A stretch of DNA of 64,000 nucleotides from Telluria antibiotica (GTDB taxonomy: Bacteria; Pseudomonadota; Gammaproteobacteria; Burkholderiales; Burkholderiaceae_D), in the NCBI RefSeq assembly GCF_011682055.1, contig NZ_JAAQOM010000010.1, forward strand, positions 186,001-250,000, in the 5' to 3' direction. Positions 17,539 to 26,100 of this stretch are shown in pieces (the first letter of the stretch is position 1; the number at the start of each line of letters is the position of its first letter). The position numbers and the translations under genes are program-made. The notes under the pieces were generated by a model, which did no database searches, had not been told where the DNA came from, and saw only the letters and a list, made by a program, of their open reading frames with translations.

Positions 17539-18425
17539 GCGTCCTCCATCATTTTGTAAGGCAGCCGGATCGTGGCGCAGGCGCCGCCGCCCGGCGGCGT
17601 GCTGATGTCCAGCGAGGCGCTCGCGCCGTACAGCAGCGCGAGGCGCTCGCGGATGTTGGCGAGGCCCACGCCGTCGTCCGCGTGCGGGTCGATGCCGACG
17701 CCATCGTCGCACACTTCCACGTGCAGGTCCGCATCGACGACGTGGGCGCGCACGGCGACGGTACCGCCTTCGATCTTCGGTTCCAGGCCGTGCTTGATGG
17801 CGTTCTCGATCAGGGTCTGCAGCATCATCGGCGGGAACGGGGCGCTGCCGAGGAAGTCGGGCACGTCGAAGCGCACGTGCAGGCGCTCCTTCATCCGCGC
17901 TTGCATGATGGCCAGGTAGGCGCGCGACAGCTCGACCTGCTTGCCGAGCGTGGCGCCGCCGCGCTGGCGCATCTGCGGCAAGGTGGAGCGCAGGTAGTCG
18001 ATCAGGTGGGCGTGCACGCGCGCCGCTTCCGGCGGGTCGGTCTCGATCAGCTGGCCGATCAGCGCCAGCGTGTTGAACAGGAAGTGCGGCTCGACCTGGG
18101 CCTGCAGCGCCGCCATCTGCGCCTCCATCAGGCGGCGTTCCAAAGTGGCCACGTTGGCCTGCGTCGTCGCTTCGCGCGCCATCAGCTCGGCGCGGCGCTT
18201 GCCGCCGGCCAGCACTTTCACGGCGAACGAGATGAAGATGTACCACAGCGCCGGCTCGGGCGTGTGCACGATGGCGAAGAAGACGAGGACGAAGAACCAG
18301 GTGAGGAACAGCTGGCGCCATCCGACGACGGCGAGCCAGTCGAAGAAGCGCCACCATACCTTGCTGGCTTCGTTGAAGGCGTCGCGAACGAAGTCGAGCA
18401 CCTGGTTGATGTCGCTGGCGCGCAT
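17535..18425 (-). CDS. LytS-type sensor histidine kinase
   Basis: 296 residues. Two hydrophobic segments (about 30-75) place the N-terminus in the membrane with little extracellular sequence. The His_kinase domain (PF06580-like) has phospho-acceptor His in V-E-P-H-F-L-F-N-T-L. The HATPase part shows L-I-E-N-A-I-K-H-G-L and D-D-G-V-G-I. GGGAGGA precedes the ATG. The small sensor region suggests it detects a membrane signal or relies on a partner, perhaps the 92-residue membrane protein encoded 13 bp upstream. Confidence 0.92.
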   Translation of the reverse strand: MRASDINQVLDFVRDAFNEASKVWWRFFDWLAVVGWRQLFLTWFFVLVFFAIVHTPEPALWYIFISFAVKVLAGGKRRAELMAREATTQANVATLERRLMEAQMAALQAQVEPHFLFNTLALIGQLIETDPPEAARVHAHLIDYLRSTLPQMRQRGGATLGKQVELSRAYLAIMQARMKERLHVRFDVPDFLGSAPFPPMMLQTLIENAIKHGLEPKIEGGTVAVRAHVVDADLHVEVCDDGVGIDPHADDGVGLANIRERLALLYGASASLDISTPPGGGACATIRLPYKMMEDA

Positions 18426-18438
18426 GGCGTCCTCCCGC

Positions 18439-18717
18439 TTATTGCTTGCCGTAGGGGTCGTCCAAGCCTTCCCGATGCGCGCGGCGGCGGTCGACGATGA
18501 ACGCGCCCGCGATGACTTTGAGGCCCATGAACAGCACGAACAGGCACAGCGCGAGCGGCAGGATGCTGATCACGAAGGCGAGGGCGATGCAGCAGGCCAG
18601 CATGGCGGGCCACGGCATCGCGGCGATGGCGCGCGCGGCGCGGCGGCAGGCGTCGACGATGTCGCGGGCGAGGTCGTCCAGCGTGGCGCCGAAGCTGCGG
18701 GAATGGGTCCTGGTCAT
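18439..18717 (-). CDS. Small membrane protein of the two-component operon
   Basis: 92 residues. A basic, amphipathic N-terminus (about 1-32) is followed by one long or two short transmembrane helices (M-L-A-C-C-I-A-L-A-F-V-I, about 38-70) and a charged tail ending in D-D-P-Y-G-K-Q. AAGGAG lies just upstream of the ATG. It is first in the operon with the kinase and regulator, so it may modulate or co-sense with the kinase. No family is recognised. Confidence 0.7.
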   Translation of the reverse strand: MTRTHSRSFGATLDDLARDIVDACRRAARAIAAMPWPAMLACCIALAFVISILPLALCLFVLFMGLKVIAGAFIVDRRRAHREGLDDPYGKQ

Positions 18718-18920
18718 GATGACTCCTTGCGGTAACGTGTTGCGATGAGGTGTTGCGATGGAGTCACTCTACATCCGTCTCAGCAAGGTGGCTATGGCAT
18801 GCCGACGAACTGCCGGAAATGCGGGATGACTGGTCGTGCGGCCGGATGGACGGGGCCGGTCCGTCGTACTATGATGTCGTCCGTGAAACTTTTCCACTTC
18901 CTGCCGAGACATCCGACGCC

Positions 18921-19613
18921 ATGAGCCGCACCGGACGCCTGTTCCAGTTGATGGATGCCCTGCGCGGCCATCGCCGCCCCGTGACGGCCGCCACGCTGGC
19001 CGAACGCCTCGGCGTGTCCGAGCGCACCATCTACCGCGACATCCAGACGCTCGCCCAGCTGGGCGCCCCCGTCGACGGCTCGGCGGGCGTCGGCTACGTG
19101 CTGCGCACGGGGTTCTTCCTGCCGCCGCTGATGTTCGACGCGGACGAGCTGGAAGCCCTCGTGCTGGGCGCGCGCTGGGTGCGCCAGCAGGGCGATCCGG
19201 CGCTGTCCGACGCCGCCGACCGCACGCTGGCCAAGATCGCGACCGCGACGCCGCGCGACCTGCGCGACCACATGGCCGAGACGAGCCTGTGGGTGCCGGC
19301 GTTTCCCGCCGCAGTGCCGGTCGAGGCCTACATCCAGCCCACGCGCGAGGCGATCCGGCGCCAGTGCAAGCTGCGCATCGCCTACCGCGACGAGCGCGAG
19401 ACGCCGACGGAACGCGTCGTGTGGCCGTTCGCGCTCGCCTTCTTCGAGGGCAAGCGCGTGATGGCCGCCTGGTGCGAGTTGCGCGACGCGATCCGCCACT
19501 TCCGCATGGACCGCATCGTCAGTGCCGAGGCGAGCACGGAACGCTATCCGGCACCGCGCCACCAGTTGCTGCGGCAGTGGCGCCAGGCGTACGACATCCC
19601 AGAGTACTCCTGA
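18921..19613 (+). CDS. YafY-like HTH/WYL transcriptional regulator
   Basis: 230 residues from the ATG at 18921, which opens the HTH_11 domain (R-L-F-Q-L-M-D-A-L-R-G-H, then L-A-E-R-L-G-V-S-E-R-T-I-Y-R-D-I). A WYL ligand-binding region follows (about 130-215; E-R-V-V-W-P-F-A-L-A-F-F replaces the W-Y-L core). An inverted repeat beginning 6 bp after its stop, in front of the GST gene, is a likely operator. Such regulators often control their neighbour; here that would be the GST. Ligand unknown. Confidence 0.88.
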   Translation: MSRTGRLFQLMDALRGHRRPVTAATLAERLGVSERTIYRDIQTLAQLGAPVDGSAGVGYVLRTGFFLPPLMFDADELEALVLGARWVRQQGDPALSDAADRTLAKIATATPRDLRDHMAETSLWVPAFPAAVPVEAYIQPTREAIRRQCKLRIAYRDERETPTERVVWPFALAFFEGKRVMAAWCELRDAIRHFRMDRIVSAEASTERYPAPRHQLLRQWRQAYDIPEYS

Positions 19614-19618
19614 CACTC

Positions 19619-19635
19619 CTGACAGGATTTGTCAG
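19619..19635. promoter_or_regulatory. TGACA/TGTCA operator between WYL regulator and GST
   Basis: CTGACA-GGATT-TGTCAG is a perfect 6+5+6 inverted repeat. A second TGACA half-site lies just upstream, overlapping the regulator stop codon. It is centred about 58 bp before the GST start, where it would cover a promoter. It is the probable binding site of the adjacent WYL regulator. Confidence 0.55.
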
Positions 19636-19684
19636 TATCCGGGCTTAACATGGTTTCATCTGCCAACCAGCCAGGAGACGACAC

Positions 19685-20302
19685 ATGCAGCTCTACTACA
19701 ATCCGTACTCGTCCAATACCCGCCGCGTCCTGCTGGCGGCCGACCACCTCGGCGTCGACTTCGACCTCGTCAAGATCGACCTGGCCAGCCAGGACGACCG
19801 CCGCCGCCTCGGGGAGATCAACGACAACGGCAAGCTGCCCGTGCTCATCGACGGTGATTTCGTGTTGTGGGAATCGTGCGCGATCATGCAATACCTGGCC
19901 GACGGCACGCCGGGCCAGACCGTGTGGCCGCAGGAGCGCCGGGCGCGCGCGGACGTGAGCCGCTGGATGTTCTGGGCATGCCAGCATTTCGCGCCGGCCA
20001 TCGGCGTGCTCACGTGGGAACACCTCTGGAAGAAATACGTCACGGGCCAGGACGCGGACCCGAAAGAAGTGGCGCGCGGCGAGGCCGACCTGGCGGAGGC
20101 GGCCCGCGTGCTGGACAAGCACCTGGCCACGCGCCGGTGGCTCGTCGGGGATGCCGTTTCTCTGGCCGACTACGCGGTCGTCGCGCCGCTCATGTACAAG
20201 GAGAAGGCGCGACTGCCGCTGGCCGACTATCCGCACCTGCTGGCCTGGTTCGAGCGCATCCAGGCACTGCCGGCGTGGCAGCGGACGGACCACGACTGGT
20301 GA
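19685..20302 (+). CDS. Glutathione S-transferase family protein
   Basis: 205 residues, the usual GST size. The thioredoxin-like N-terminal domain (about 1-78) starts M-Q-L-Y-Y-N-P-Y-S-S-N-T-R-R, with catalytic Ser/Asn candidates there, and has the glutathione-binding G-K-L-P-V-L and E-S-C-A-I-M-Q-Y-L motifs. The C-terminal helical domain holds L-V-G-D-A-V-S-L-A-D-Y. AGGAG precedes the ATG by 7 bp. It is likely regulated by the WYL protein through the operator between the genes. Its electrophilic substrate is unknown. Confidence 0.92.
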   Translation: MQLYYNPYSSNTRRVLLAADHLGVDFDLVKIDLASQDDRRRLGEINDNGKLPVLIDGDFVLWESCAIMQYLADGTPGQTVWPQERRARADVSRWMFWACQHFAPAIGVLTWEHLWKKYVTGQDADPKEVARGEADLAEAARVLDKHLATRRWLVGDAVSLADYAVVAPLMYKEKARLPLADYPHLLAWFERIQALPAWQRTDHDW

Positions 20303-20309
20303 TCGTCGT

Positions 20310-20861
20310 CTAGCCGTTCCAGTGCCGGCGCAGCAGGCCGTAATAGACCGTATCGGCCGGCTCGCCCTGCACGATCCAGCGCTCGGGCATGAAGCCCTCT
20401 TGTTGAAACCCGAGCTTTTCCAGCACCCGCGCCGACGCCCCGTTGCGCGGGTCGACGTCGGCCTCGATGCGGTTCAGGTCGAGCGTGGTGAACCCGTAGT
20501 TCAACAGGGCGCGCAGCGCTTCGCTGACGTAGCGGCCACCCCAGTGGGCGCGCGCCAGCGCGTAGCCCACCTCGCAGCGCCGGCTCGCGTCGACGAAGCG
20601 GTGCAGGCTCACGCTGCCGATCAGTTCTCCCGTTTCGATCAATTCCATCCCCAGGCGCATGCCGCTGCCGTCCGCGTACGCGGCCTGCGCGGCGGCGATG
20701 TGCTCGCGCGCCTGGTCGAGCGACGTCCACGGACCGCTGCTCCAGTAGCGCGTCACCTCCGGATCGGAGAACACGGCGTAGTGGGCATCGACGTCGCGTT
20801 CATCCATCCAGCGCAGCTTCAGGCGCGGCGTGAACAATTCGATGGGGCTCAGGACTGGCAT
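20310..20861 (-). CDS. GNAT N-acetyltransferase (RimJ/RimL type)
   Basis: 183 residues. It starts with T-P-R-L-K-L-R-W-M and contains the E-V-G-Y-A-L-A-R-A-H-W-G-G-R-Y segment, where acetyl-CoA binds, and N-x-x-S-A-R-V-L-E-K-L-G-F. All are typical of RimJ/RimL-like acetyltransferases. The ATG at 20861 lies 13 bp inside the end of the tetR gene, so it is last in the mocR-tetR-GNAT operon. Its acceptor could be a protein N-terminus or a small amine; nothing in the sequence decides this. Confidence 0.88.
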   Translation of the reverse strand: MPVLSPIELFTPRLKLRWMDERDVDAHYAVFSDPEVTRYWSSGPWTSLDQAREHIAAAQAAYADGSGMRLGMELIETGELIGSVSLHRFVDASRRCEVGYALARAHWGGRYVSEALRALLNYGFTTLDLNRIEADVDPRNGASARVLEKLGFQQEGFMPERWIVQGEPADTVYYGLLRRHWNG

Positions 20862-21499
20862 GGGGTCTCCTTCAGGCCGACGGCGGCGAGCACCATGCCC
20901 GTGATCAGGCGCTCGGCGTCGTCGAAATCGGATGGCAGCAGCTGCTCGCGGTCGAGCACGAGCGTCATCTGGGCGGCGAAGTCGGCGTACGACTGCGTCA
21001 TGGCCCAGACGGCGAACAGCAGGTGGGTGGCGTTGACGGGTGCGATCTTGCCGTCCGCGATCCAGCGCTCGAACACGGCGATGTCGGCGCGCAGCAGCGG
21101 GATCACGCGGCGCCGGATCTGGTCGGCGTACAGCTTGGCGCCGCCGATCACTTCCATCGCGTACACGCGCGACGCGAGCGGCTGCTCGCGCGAGAACTGC
21201 AGCTTCGCGCGCACGTAGCCGCGCAGGACGTCGCCCGGCTCCTGCGTCGGGTCGGACAGGCTCGCCATGCGCGCGAGCCAGTCGTCCAGCACGTTGTCGA
21301 GCACCCGTTCGTACAAGGCCTGCTTGGTCGGGAAGTAGTACATCAGGTTCTGCTTCGACAGGCCCGCGCGCTCGGCGACCGTGGCGATCGACGTGCCTTC
21401 GTAGCCGCATTCGGCGAACTGCCGCACGGCTTCGCCCAGGATCGCGGCTTCGACCTTGTCGCGGTTGACGGCGCGGCGCTTGACGGTGGCGGTGGTCAT
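20849..21499 (-). CDS. RutR-like TetR-family regulator
   Basis: 216 residues. The TetR HTH is at about 18-65 (Y-E-G-T-S-I-A-T-V-A-E-R-A-G-L-S-K, then N-L-M-Y-Y-F-P-T-K). The C-terminal half resembles E. coli RutR along its length (S-R-V-Y-A-M-E-V-I-G-G-A, H-L-L-F-A-V-W-A-M-T-Q-S-Y-A-D-F-A-A-Q). RutR senses uracil and controls pyrimidine use. Here the gene faces a complete uracil-degrading operon, and a RutR-like box lies in the intergenic region. It overlaps the MocR gene by 4 bp. Assignment as the uracil sensor is inferred but well supported by context. Confidence 0.85.
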   Translation of the reverse strand: MTTATVKRRAVNRDKVEAAILGEAVRQFAECGYEGTSIATVAERAGLSKQNLMYYFPTKQALYERVLDNVLDDWLARMASLSDPTQEPGDVLRGYVRAKLQFSREQPLASRVYAMEVIGGAKLYADQIRRRVIPLLRADIAVFERWIADGKIAPVNATHLLFAVWAMTQSYADFAAQMTLVLDREQLLPSDFDDAERLITGMVLAAVGLKETPCQS

Positions 21500-22932
21500 G
21501 GCATATCTCCTTGGATCGAACGCAGGAAGTCGAGCAGCGCGGGCTCGTAGGCATAGGCGACGTTGAAGCGGAACCACGCGGTCGCGGGCGGCTGCAGCGC
21601 AAAGAATTCGCCCGGCGCCAGCAGGATGCCGGCCCGCAGCGCGCGCTCGGCGATGGCGCGGCCGTTGCGGCCCGGCTCCGGCCAGCCGGCGCTGACGAAC
21701 ATGCCGCCGCGCGGCCGCGCGAGCGGCGCGAGGCCGGCGTCGCCCAGGCGTTCGAGCGCCAGTTCGCGCGCGCCGTCCAGCTGCAGCACGAGGCGCTCGA
21801 CCTGCTTGCGGTAGGCGCGGCTGCTGATGGCATCGTACACGGCGCGCTCGTTCACTTCCGACGTCGTCAGGCCCGTCAGCATTTTGACGCGCACGAGTTC
21901 CGGCATCAGGGAACCGGACGCGCAGATGGAGCCCACGCGCAGCACGGGCGACAGGGTCTTGGAAAAGCTGCCGATGCGGATCACGCGGCGCAGCCCGTCC
22001 ATCGCGGCCAGCGACGAGTCGCCGCGCGCGGCCAGTTCGCGGTAGATGTCGTCTTCGACGAGCCAGAAATCGAATTGCTCGGACAGGGCCAGCAGCCGGT
22101 GCGCCTGCGCCTGCGACAGCGACGTGCCGAGGGGATTCTGCAGCACCGTGTTGACGAACATGAGCTTCGGCTGGCGCGCCTGCGCCTCGCGCGCGAGCAC
22201 GTCCATGTCGAGGCCGTGCGCGCCGCGCGGAATGCCGACGGGGATGCAGCCATGGTGCCGCACGAGCGCAAGCAGGTTGCTGTAGCCGGGGTCTTCGACG
22301 AACACGACGTCGCCCGGCCGCGTCAGTGTGCGCAGCACGAGGTCGAATGCGTGCGTGGCGCCGTGCGTGAGCAGGATCTGCTCGGGCTCCACGGCGCACA
22401 GGTCGGCCGACAGCGTGGAGGCCAGATGCTGGCGCAGGCTGGGAAAGCCGAGCGGATGGCCGTAGCCGCGCAGGCGGCCCGCGGGGATCTTCATCGCGTG
22501 GCGCACGGCGTCGAGGATCGTCGATTCGCCATACCACTCGGGCGGCAGCCAGCCGGCGCCGACGGGCAGCGCGTCCGACTGGCCGGAATACAGGTCGGGC
22601 GTGAGCGTGTCGACGACGTTGGCGGAGACGGGCAGGGCGGCCGGTTGCGCGGGCGCCTCGCCGCGCGCGACGAAGAAGCCCGACCCGCGCCGCGACGACA
22701 ACAGGCCCAGGTGCAGCAGGCGGTCGTACGATTCGACGACCGTGAACGTGGACACGCCGTTCACTTTTGCGAATTGTCGAACGGACGGCATCTTGGTCCC
22801 GGCCGGCAGGGTGCGCCGATTGACCATCTCGGCGATGGCCGCGACGATCTGGTCGACCAGGCTGCCGCGGCGCTGGCGGTCGATGGCCAGCACGGGCCAT
22901 GCGCCACTGTCGTTCTTCTCCATTGTCTCCAT
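21496..22932 (-). CDS. MocR-type regulator (GntR HTH + aminotransferase domain)
   Basis: 478 residues. About 20-90 are a GntR-type winged helix (S-L-V-D-Q-I-V-A-A-I-A-E-M-V, then K-M-P-S-V-R-Q-F-A). About 125-470 are a fold-type I aminotransferase domain with the PLP lysine in I-G-S-F-S-K-T-L-S-P and R-F-N-V near the end. A second ATG nine bases downstream has a better ribosome site (GGAG), so the true start may be there. It is divergent from the beta-alanine transaminase gene and probably controls it, sensing PLP plus an amine such as beta-alanine. Specificity is inferred. Confidence 0.9.
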   Translation of the reverse strand: METMEKNDSGAWPVLAIDRQRRGSLVDQIVAAIAEMVNRRTLPAGTKMPSVRQFAKVNGVSTFTVVESYDRLLHLGLLSSRRGSGFFVARGEAPAQPAALPVSANVVDTLTPDLYSGQSDALPVGAGWLPPEWYGESTILDAVRHAMKIPAGRLRGYGHPLGFPSLRQHLASTLSADLCAVEPEQILLTHGATHAFDLVLRTLTRPGDVVFVEDPGYSNLLALVRHHGCIPVGIPRGAHGLDMDVLAREAQARQPKLMFVNTVLQNPLGTSLSQAQAHRLLALSEQFDFWLVEDDIYRELAARGDSSLAAMDGLRRVIRIGSFSKTLSPVLRVGSICASGSLMPELVRVKMLTGLTTSEVNERAVYDAISSRAYRKQVERLVLQLDGARELALERLGDAGLAPLARPRGGMFVSAGWPEPGRNGRAIAERALRAGILLAPGEFFALQPPATAWFRFNVAYAYEPALLDFLRSIQGDMP

Positions 22933-23013
22933 TGCGATTCCATCGGCGCGACGCCGGCAACTGTACAGGCTATGCTACCAGTACGGTTGGGCGTTTTTGC
23001 AGATTGTGTATAT

Positions 23014-23069
23014 GTGCCACTGTTGTCCTGCTGTCTATTATTGCATCATTGTTTTTGCCAGTTGGTAAA
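23014..23069 (+). promoter_or_regulatory. Candidate promoter and RutR-like box of the pyrimidine operon
   Basis: A possible sigma-70 promoter, GTGCCA (23014-23019) and TATTAT (23036-23041, 16-bp spacer), is followed by TTTGCCAGTTGGTAAA at 23054-23069. This matches the E. coli RutR consensus TTGACCA-NN-TGGTCAA at 11 of 14 defined positions, including both CCA/TGG cores and exact spacing. Binding here would block transcription from the promoter. The rest of the 261-bp intergenic region holds REP units and no other clear signal. Confidence 0.5.
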
Positions 23070-23082
23070 TTTTGCATGTATC

Positions 23083-23149
23083 CGCGTGGGCTCGGGGAGC
23101 CCACCCTACGGATGAGCTTGTCGTAGGGTGGGCACCCTGTGCCCACGCG
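23083..23149. repeat. REP-like element (two units)
   Basis: Unit one, 23083-23110 (CGCGTGGGCTCGGGGAGCCC and on to CCCTACG), and unit two, 23122-23149 (CGTAGGGTGGGCACCCTG, then GCCCACGCG), lie in the 5' untranslated region of the pyrimidine operon. Each unit is itself a strong hairpin. Their place between promoter and first gene is unusual for this family, which mostly lies after stop codons. Confidence 0.8.
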
Positions 23150-23193
23150 AACGCCAGCGTACCGCCGGCGATTGAATTCAAAAGGGGAGTCGC

Positions 23194-24510
23194 ATGAACG
23201 AGTCTAGACCCGAATCGATGTCGTCCTTCTGGATGCCATTCACGAACAACCGCGACTTCAAGGCGCATCCGCGCCTGCTCGTCTCGGCCGAAGGGATGTA
23301 TTACAAGGACGTCGACGGCAACGCCGTGCTGGACGGCACCGCGGGCCTGTGGTGCGTCCCGTGCGGCCATGCGCAGCCGAAGATCGTCGCGGCCGTGCGC
23401 GAGATGGTCGGCCAGCTCGACTTCGCACCCACGTTCCAGATGGGCCACCCGGCCGCGTTCGACCTGGCCGAACGCCTGATGGACTACACGAACCATAAAT
23501 TCGGCCACGTGTTCTACACGAACTCCGGCTCGGAAAGCGTGGATACCGCGCTCAAGATGGCGCTCGCTTACCACAAGGCGCGCGGCGACGCGGGCCGCAC
23601 GCGGCTGATCGGGCGCGAGCGCGGCTACCACGGCGTCGGCTTCGGCGGGCTGTCCGTCGGCGGCATCGGCCCGAACCGCAAGGCGTTCGGCCCGCTGCTG
23701 CCGGGCGTCGACCACCTGCCGCACACGCACAACCTGGCGAAGAACGCGTACTCGCGGGGCGAGCCGGAGCACGGCGCCGAGCTGGCGGACGAACTGGAAC
23801 GCATCGTCGCGCTGCACGACCCGTCGACGATCGCCGCCGTCATCGTCGAACCCGTGGCCGGATCGACGGGCGTGCTGATCCCGCCGAAAGGCTATCTGAA
23901 GCGCCTGCGCGAGCTGTGCACGAAGCATGGCATCCTGTTGATTTTCGACGAAGTGATCACGGGCTTCGGCCGCCTGACGACGCCGTTCGCCGTCGACTAC
24001 TTCGACGTCGAACCCGACATGATGACGACGGCGAAAGGCCTCACGAACGGCACCGTGCCGATGGGCGCCGTGTTCTCGAAAAAATTCATCCACGACGCGT
24101 TCATGGACGCGCCGGCCGGCATCGAGCTGTTCCACGGTTACACGTATTCCGGCCATCCGCTCGCGTGCGCCGCGTCGCTCGCCACGCTCGAGGTGTTCCA
24201 GGAGCAGGGCATCCTCGACCACGCGCGCGAGATCCAGCCGTACTGGGAAGACGCCGTGCACAGCCTGCGCGGCCTGCCGCACGTGATCGACATCCGCACC
24301 ATCGGCCTCGTCGCCGGCATCGAACTGGCGAGCATCCCCGGCAAGGTGGGCGCGCGCGCGTTCGCCGCGTTCAAGCAGGCCTTCGCCGACGGCATCCTGA
24401 TCCGCACGACGGGCGACATCATCGCCTTGTCGCCGCCGCTCGTGCTGGAGAAGAAGCACATCGACGAATTGTTCGGCAAACTGGCCACCGTCCTCAAGAA
24501 CCTCGACTGA
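23194..24510 (+). CDS. Beta-alanine--pyruvate (omega-amino acid) transaminase
   Basis: 438 residues, class III aminotransferase. Key parts: [12 protein letters not shown] (PLP phosphate loop), Y-H-G-V-G-F, the D-E-V-I-T-G-F-G-R aspartate motif, and the PLP lysine in T-A-K-G-L-T-N-G. The N-terminal [11 protein letters not shown] is typical of omega-amino acid:pyruvate transaminases. It turns beta-alanine into malonate semialdehyde, the step after the amidohydrolase of this cluster. AGGGGAG lies 5 bp before the ATG. mmsA follows after 8 bp. Confidence 0.92.
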   Translation: MNESRPESMSSFWMPFTNNRDFKAHPRLLVSAEGMYYKDVDGNAVLDGTAGLWCVPCGHAQPKIVAAVREMVGQLDFAPTFQMGHPAAFDLAERLMDYTNHKFGHVFYTNSGSESVDTALKMALAYHKARGDAGRTRLIGRERGYHGVGFGGLSVGGIGPNRKAFGPLLPGVDHLPHTHNLAKNAYSRGEPEHGAELADELERIVALHDPSTIAAVIVEPVAGSTGVLIPPKGYLKRLRELCTKHGILLIFDEVITGFGRLTTPFAVDYFDVEPDMMTTAKGLTNGTVPMGAVFSKKFIHDAFMDAPAGIELFHGYTYSGHPLACAASLATLEVFQEQGILDHAREIQPYWEDAVHSLRGLPHVIDIRTIGLVAGIELASIPGKVGARAFAAFKQAFADGILIRTTGDIIALSPPLVLEKKHIDELFGKLATVLKNLD

Positions 24511-24518
24511 AAGCGACC

Positions 24519-26012
24519 ATGGAAACGATCCACCATTTCATCAACGGCAGCGCGCACGGCGGCACCGGCGGACGCCACGCCGACGTCTACAACCCGGCAT
24601 TGGGCGAGCCCTGCGCGCGCGTTCTGCTTGCGAGCGGTGACGACGTCGACGCGGCCGTCGCCGCCGCGAGCGCGGCGTTCCCCGCCTGGGCCGCAACGCC
24701 ACCGCTGGCGCGCGCCCGCGTGCTGTTCACCTACCTGCAGCTGTGTCAGCGCCACGTGGACGAATTCGCGGCGATGGTCGTGCGCGAGCACGGCAAGACG
24801 TTCGCCGATGCGAAAGGCGAAGTCGCACGCGGGATCGAAGTCGTCGAGTTCGCCGTCGGCATCCCGCAGCTGCTGAAGGGCGAGTTCACGGACCAGATCG
24901 CGCGCGGCATCGACGCGTGGTCGATGCGCCAGCCGCTGGGCGTCGTCGCCGGCATCACGCCATTCAACTTCCCCGTGATGGTGCCGATGTGGATGTTCCC
25001 CGTCGCCATCGCGTGCGGCAACACGTTCGTGCTGAAACCATCCGAGCGCGATCCGTCTGCGTCGCTGCTGCATGCAAAGCTGCTCAAGGAAGCGGGCCTG
25101 CCGGACGGCGTGTTCAACGTCGTGCAGGGTGACAAAACGGCCGTCGACGCGCTGCTCGACCATCCGGACATCCAGGCCGTCAGCTTCGTCGGCTCGACGC
25201 CGATCGCCGAATACATCTATGCGCGCGGCTCCGCAGCCGGCAAGCGCGTGCAGGCGCTGGGCGGCGCGAAGAACCACATGGTCGTGATGCCGGACGCCGA
25301 CATGGACATGGCCGTCGACGCGCTGATCGGCGCCGCGTACGGTTCGGCCGGCGAGCGCTGCATGGCGATCTCGGTGGCCGTCGCCGTCGGCGACGCGGGC
25401 GATGCGCTCGTCGCGCGGCTGGCCGAACGCACGCGCGCCTTGAAGATCGCGGATGGCATGACGGACGGCGCCGAGATGGGACCGGTCGTCACCCAGGCGG
25501 CCAAGCAGCGCATCGAAAAACTGATCGGCGAAGGCGTGGAGCAGGGCGCGACGCTCGTCGTCGACGGCCGCGGCTTCAAGGTGCCCGGCCGCGACAACGG
25601 CTTCTTCGTCGGCGGCACCTTGTTCGACCACGTGCAGCCGTCGATGTCGATCTACCGCGAAGAAATCTTCGGCCCCGTGCTGTGCGTGGTGCGCCAGCCG
25701 GACGTTGGTAGCGCGCTGGAGCTCATCAACCGCAACGAGTACGGCAACGGCGTCGCCGTGTTCACGCGCGACGGCGGCGTGGCGCGCGAATTCGTGCGGC
25801 AGGTGCAGGTGGGCATGGTCGGCGTGAACGTGCCGCTGCCCGTGCCGATGGCGTTCAGCAGCTTCGGCGGCTGGAAGAAAAGCCTGTTCGGCGACCACCA
25901 CGCGTACGGGCCGGAAGGCGTGCGCTTTTACACGCGGCACAAGGCCGTCATGCAGCGGTGGCCGAACACGGCAAGCAGCGGGGCGGAGTTCGCGTTTCCG
26001 CAGATGAAATAA
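24519..26012 (+). CDS. mmsA: CoA-acylating (methyl)malonate-semialdehyde dehydrogenase
   Basis: 497 residues, normal size. It oxidatively decarboxylates malonate semialdehyde to acetyl-CoA with NAD and CoA. Family marks: H-F-I-N-G near the start, [21 protein letters not shown], and the catalytic Cys in G-E-R-C-M-A. The MmsA-type R-C-M-A-I motif separates it from ordinary ALDHs. It follows the transaminase by 8 bp and completes the route from uracil to acetyl-CoA. Confidence 0.94.
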   Translation: METIHHFINGSAHGGTGGRHADVYNPALGEPCARVLLASGDDVDAAVAAASAAFPAWAATPPLARARVLFTYLQLCQRHVDEFAAMVVREHGKTFADAKGEVARGIEVVEFAVGIPQLLKGEFTDQIARGIDAWSMRQPLGVVAGITPFNFPVMVPMWMFPVAIACGNTFVLKPSERDPSASLLHAKLLKEAGLPDGVFNVVQGDKTAVDALLDHPDIQAVSFVGSTPIAEYIYARGSAAGKRVQALGGAKNHMVVMPDADMDMAVDALIGAAYGSAGERCMAISVAVAVGDAGDALVARLAERTRALKIADGMTDGAEMGPVVTQAAKQRIEKLIGEGVEQGATLVVDGRGFKVPGRDNGFFVGGTLFDHVQPSMSIYREEIFGPVLCVVRQPDVGSALELINRNEYGNGVAVFTRDGGVAREFVRQVQVGMVGVNVPLPVPMAFSSFGGWKKSLFGDHHAYGPEGVRFYTRHKAVMQRWPNTASSGAEFAFPQMK

Positions 26013-26035
26013 CGGACACGAACCGTTGATTTGGA

Positions 26036-26063
26036 CGTAGGGTGGGCACCCCGTGCCCACGCG
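26036..26063. repeat. Single REP-like unit
   Basis: One palindromic unit, CGTAGGGTGGGCACCCCG then TGCCCACGCG, lies 24 bp after the mmsA stop and 37 bp before preT. As a stable hairpin within the operon it may adjust expression of preT relative to mmsA. Confidence 0.85.
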
Positions 26064-26100
26064 AACGCCGGCATGACGCATACATAAAAAGGGATGCCAA

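Noticed and set aside
22985..23076. Further sigma-54-like sites before the pyrimidine operon (TTGGGCGTTTTTGCA, TTGGTAAATTTTGCA)
   Set aside because: GG and GC are two bases too close in both; sigma-54 does not tolerate that spacing.
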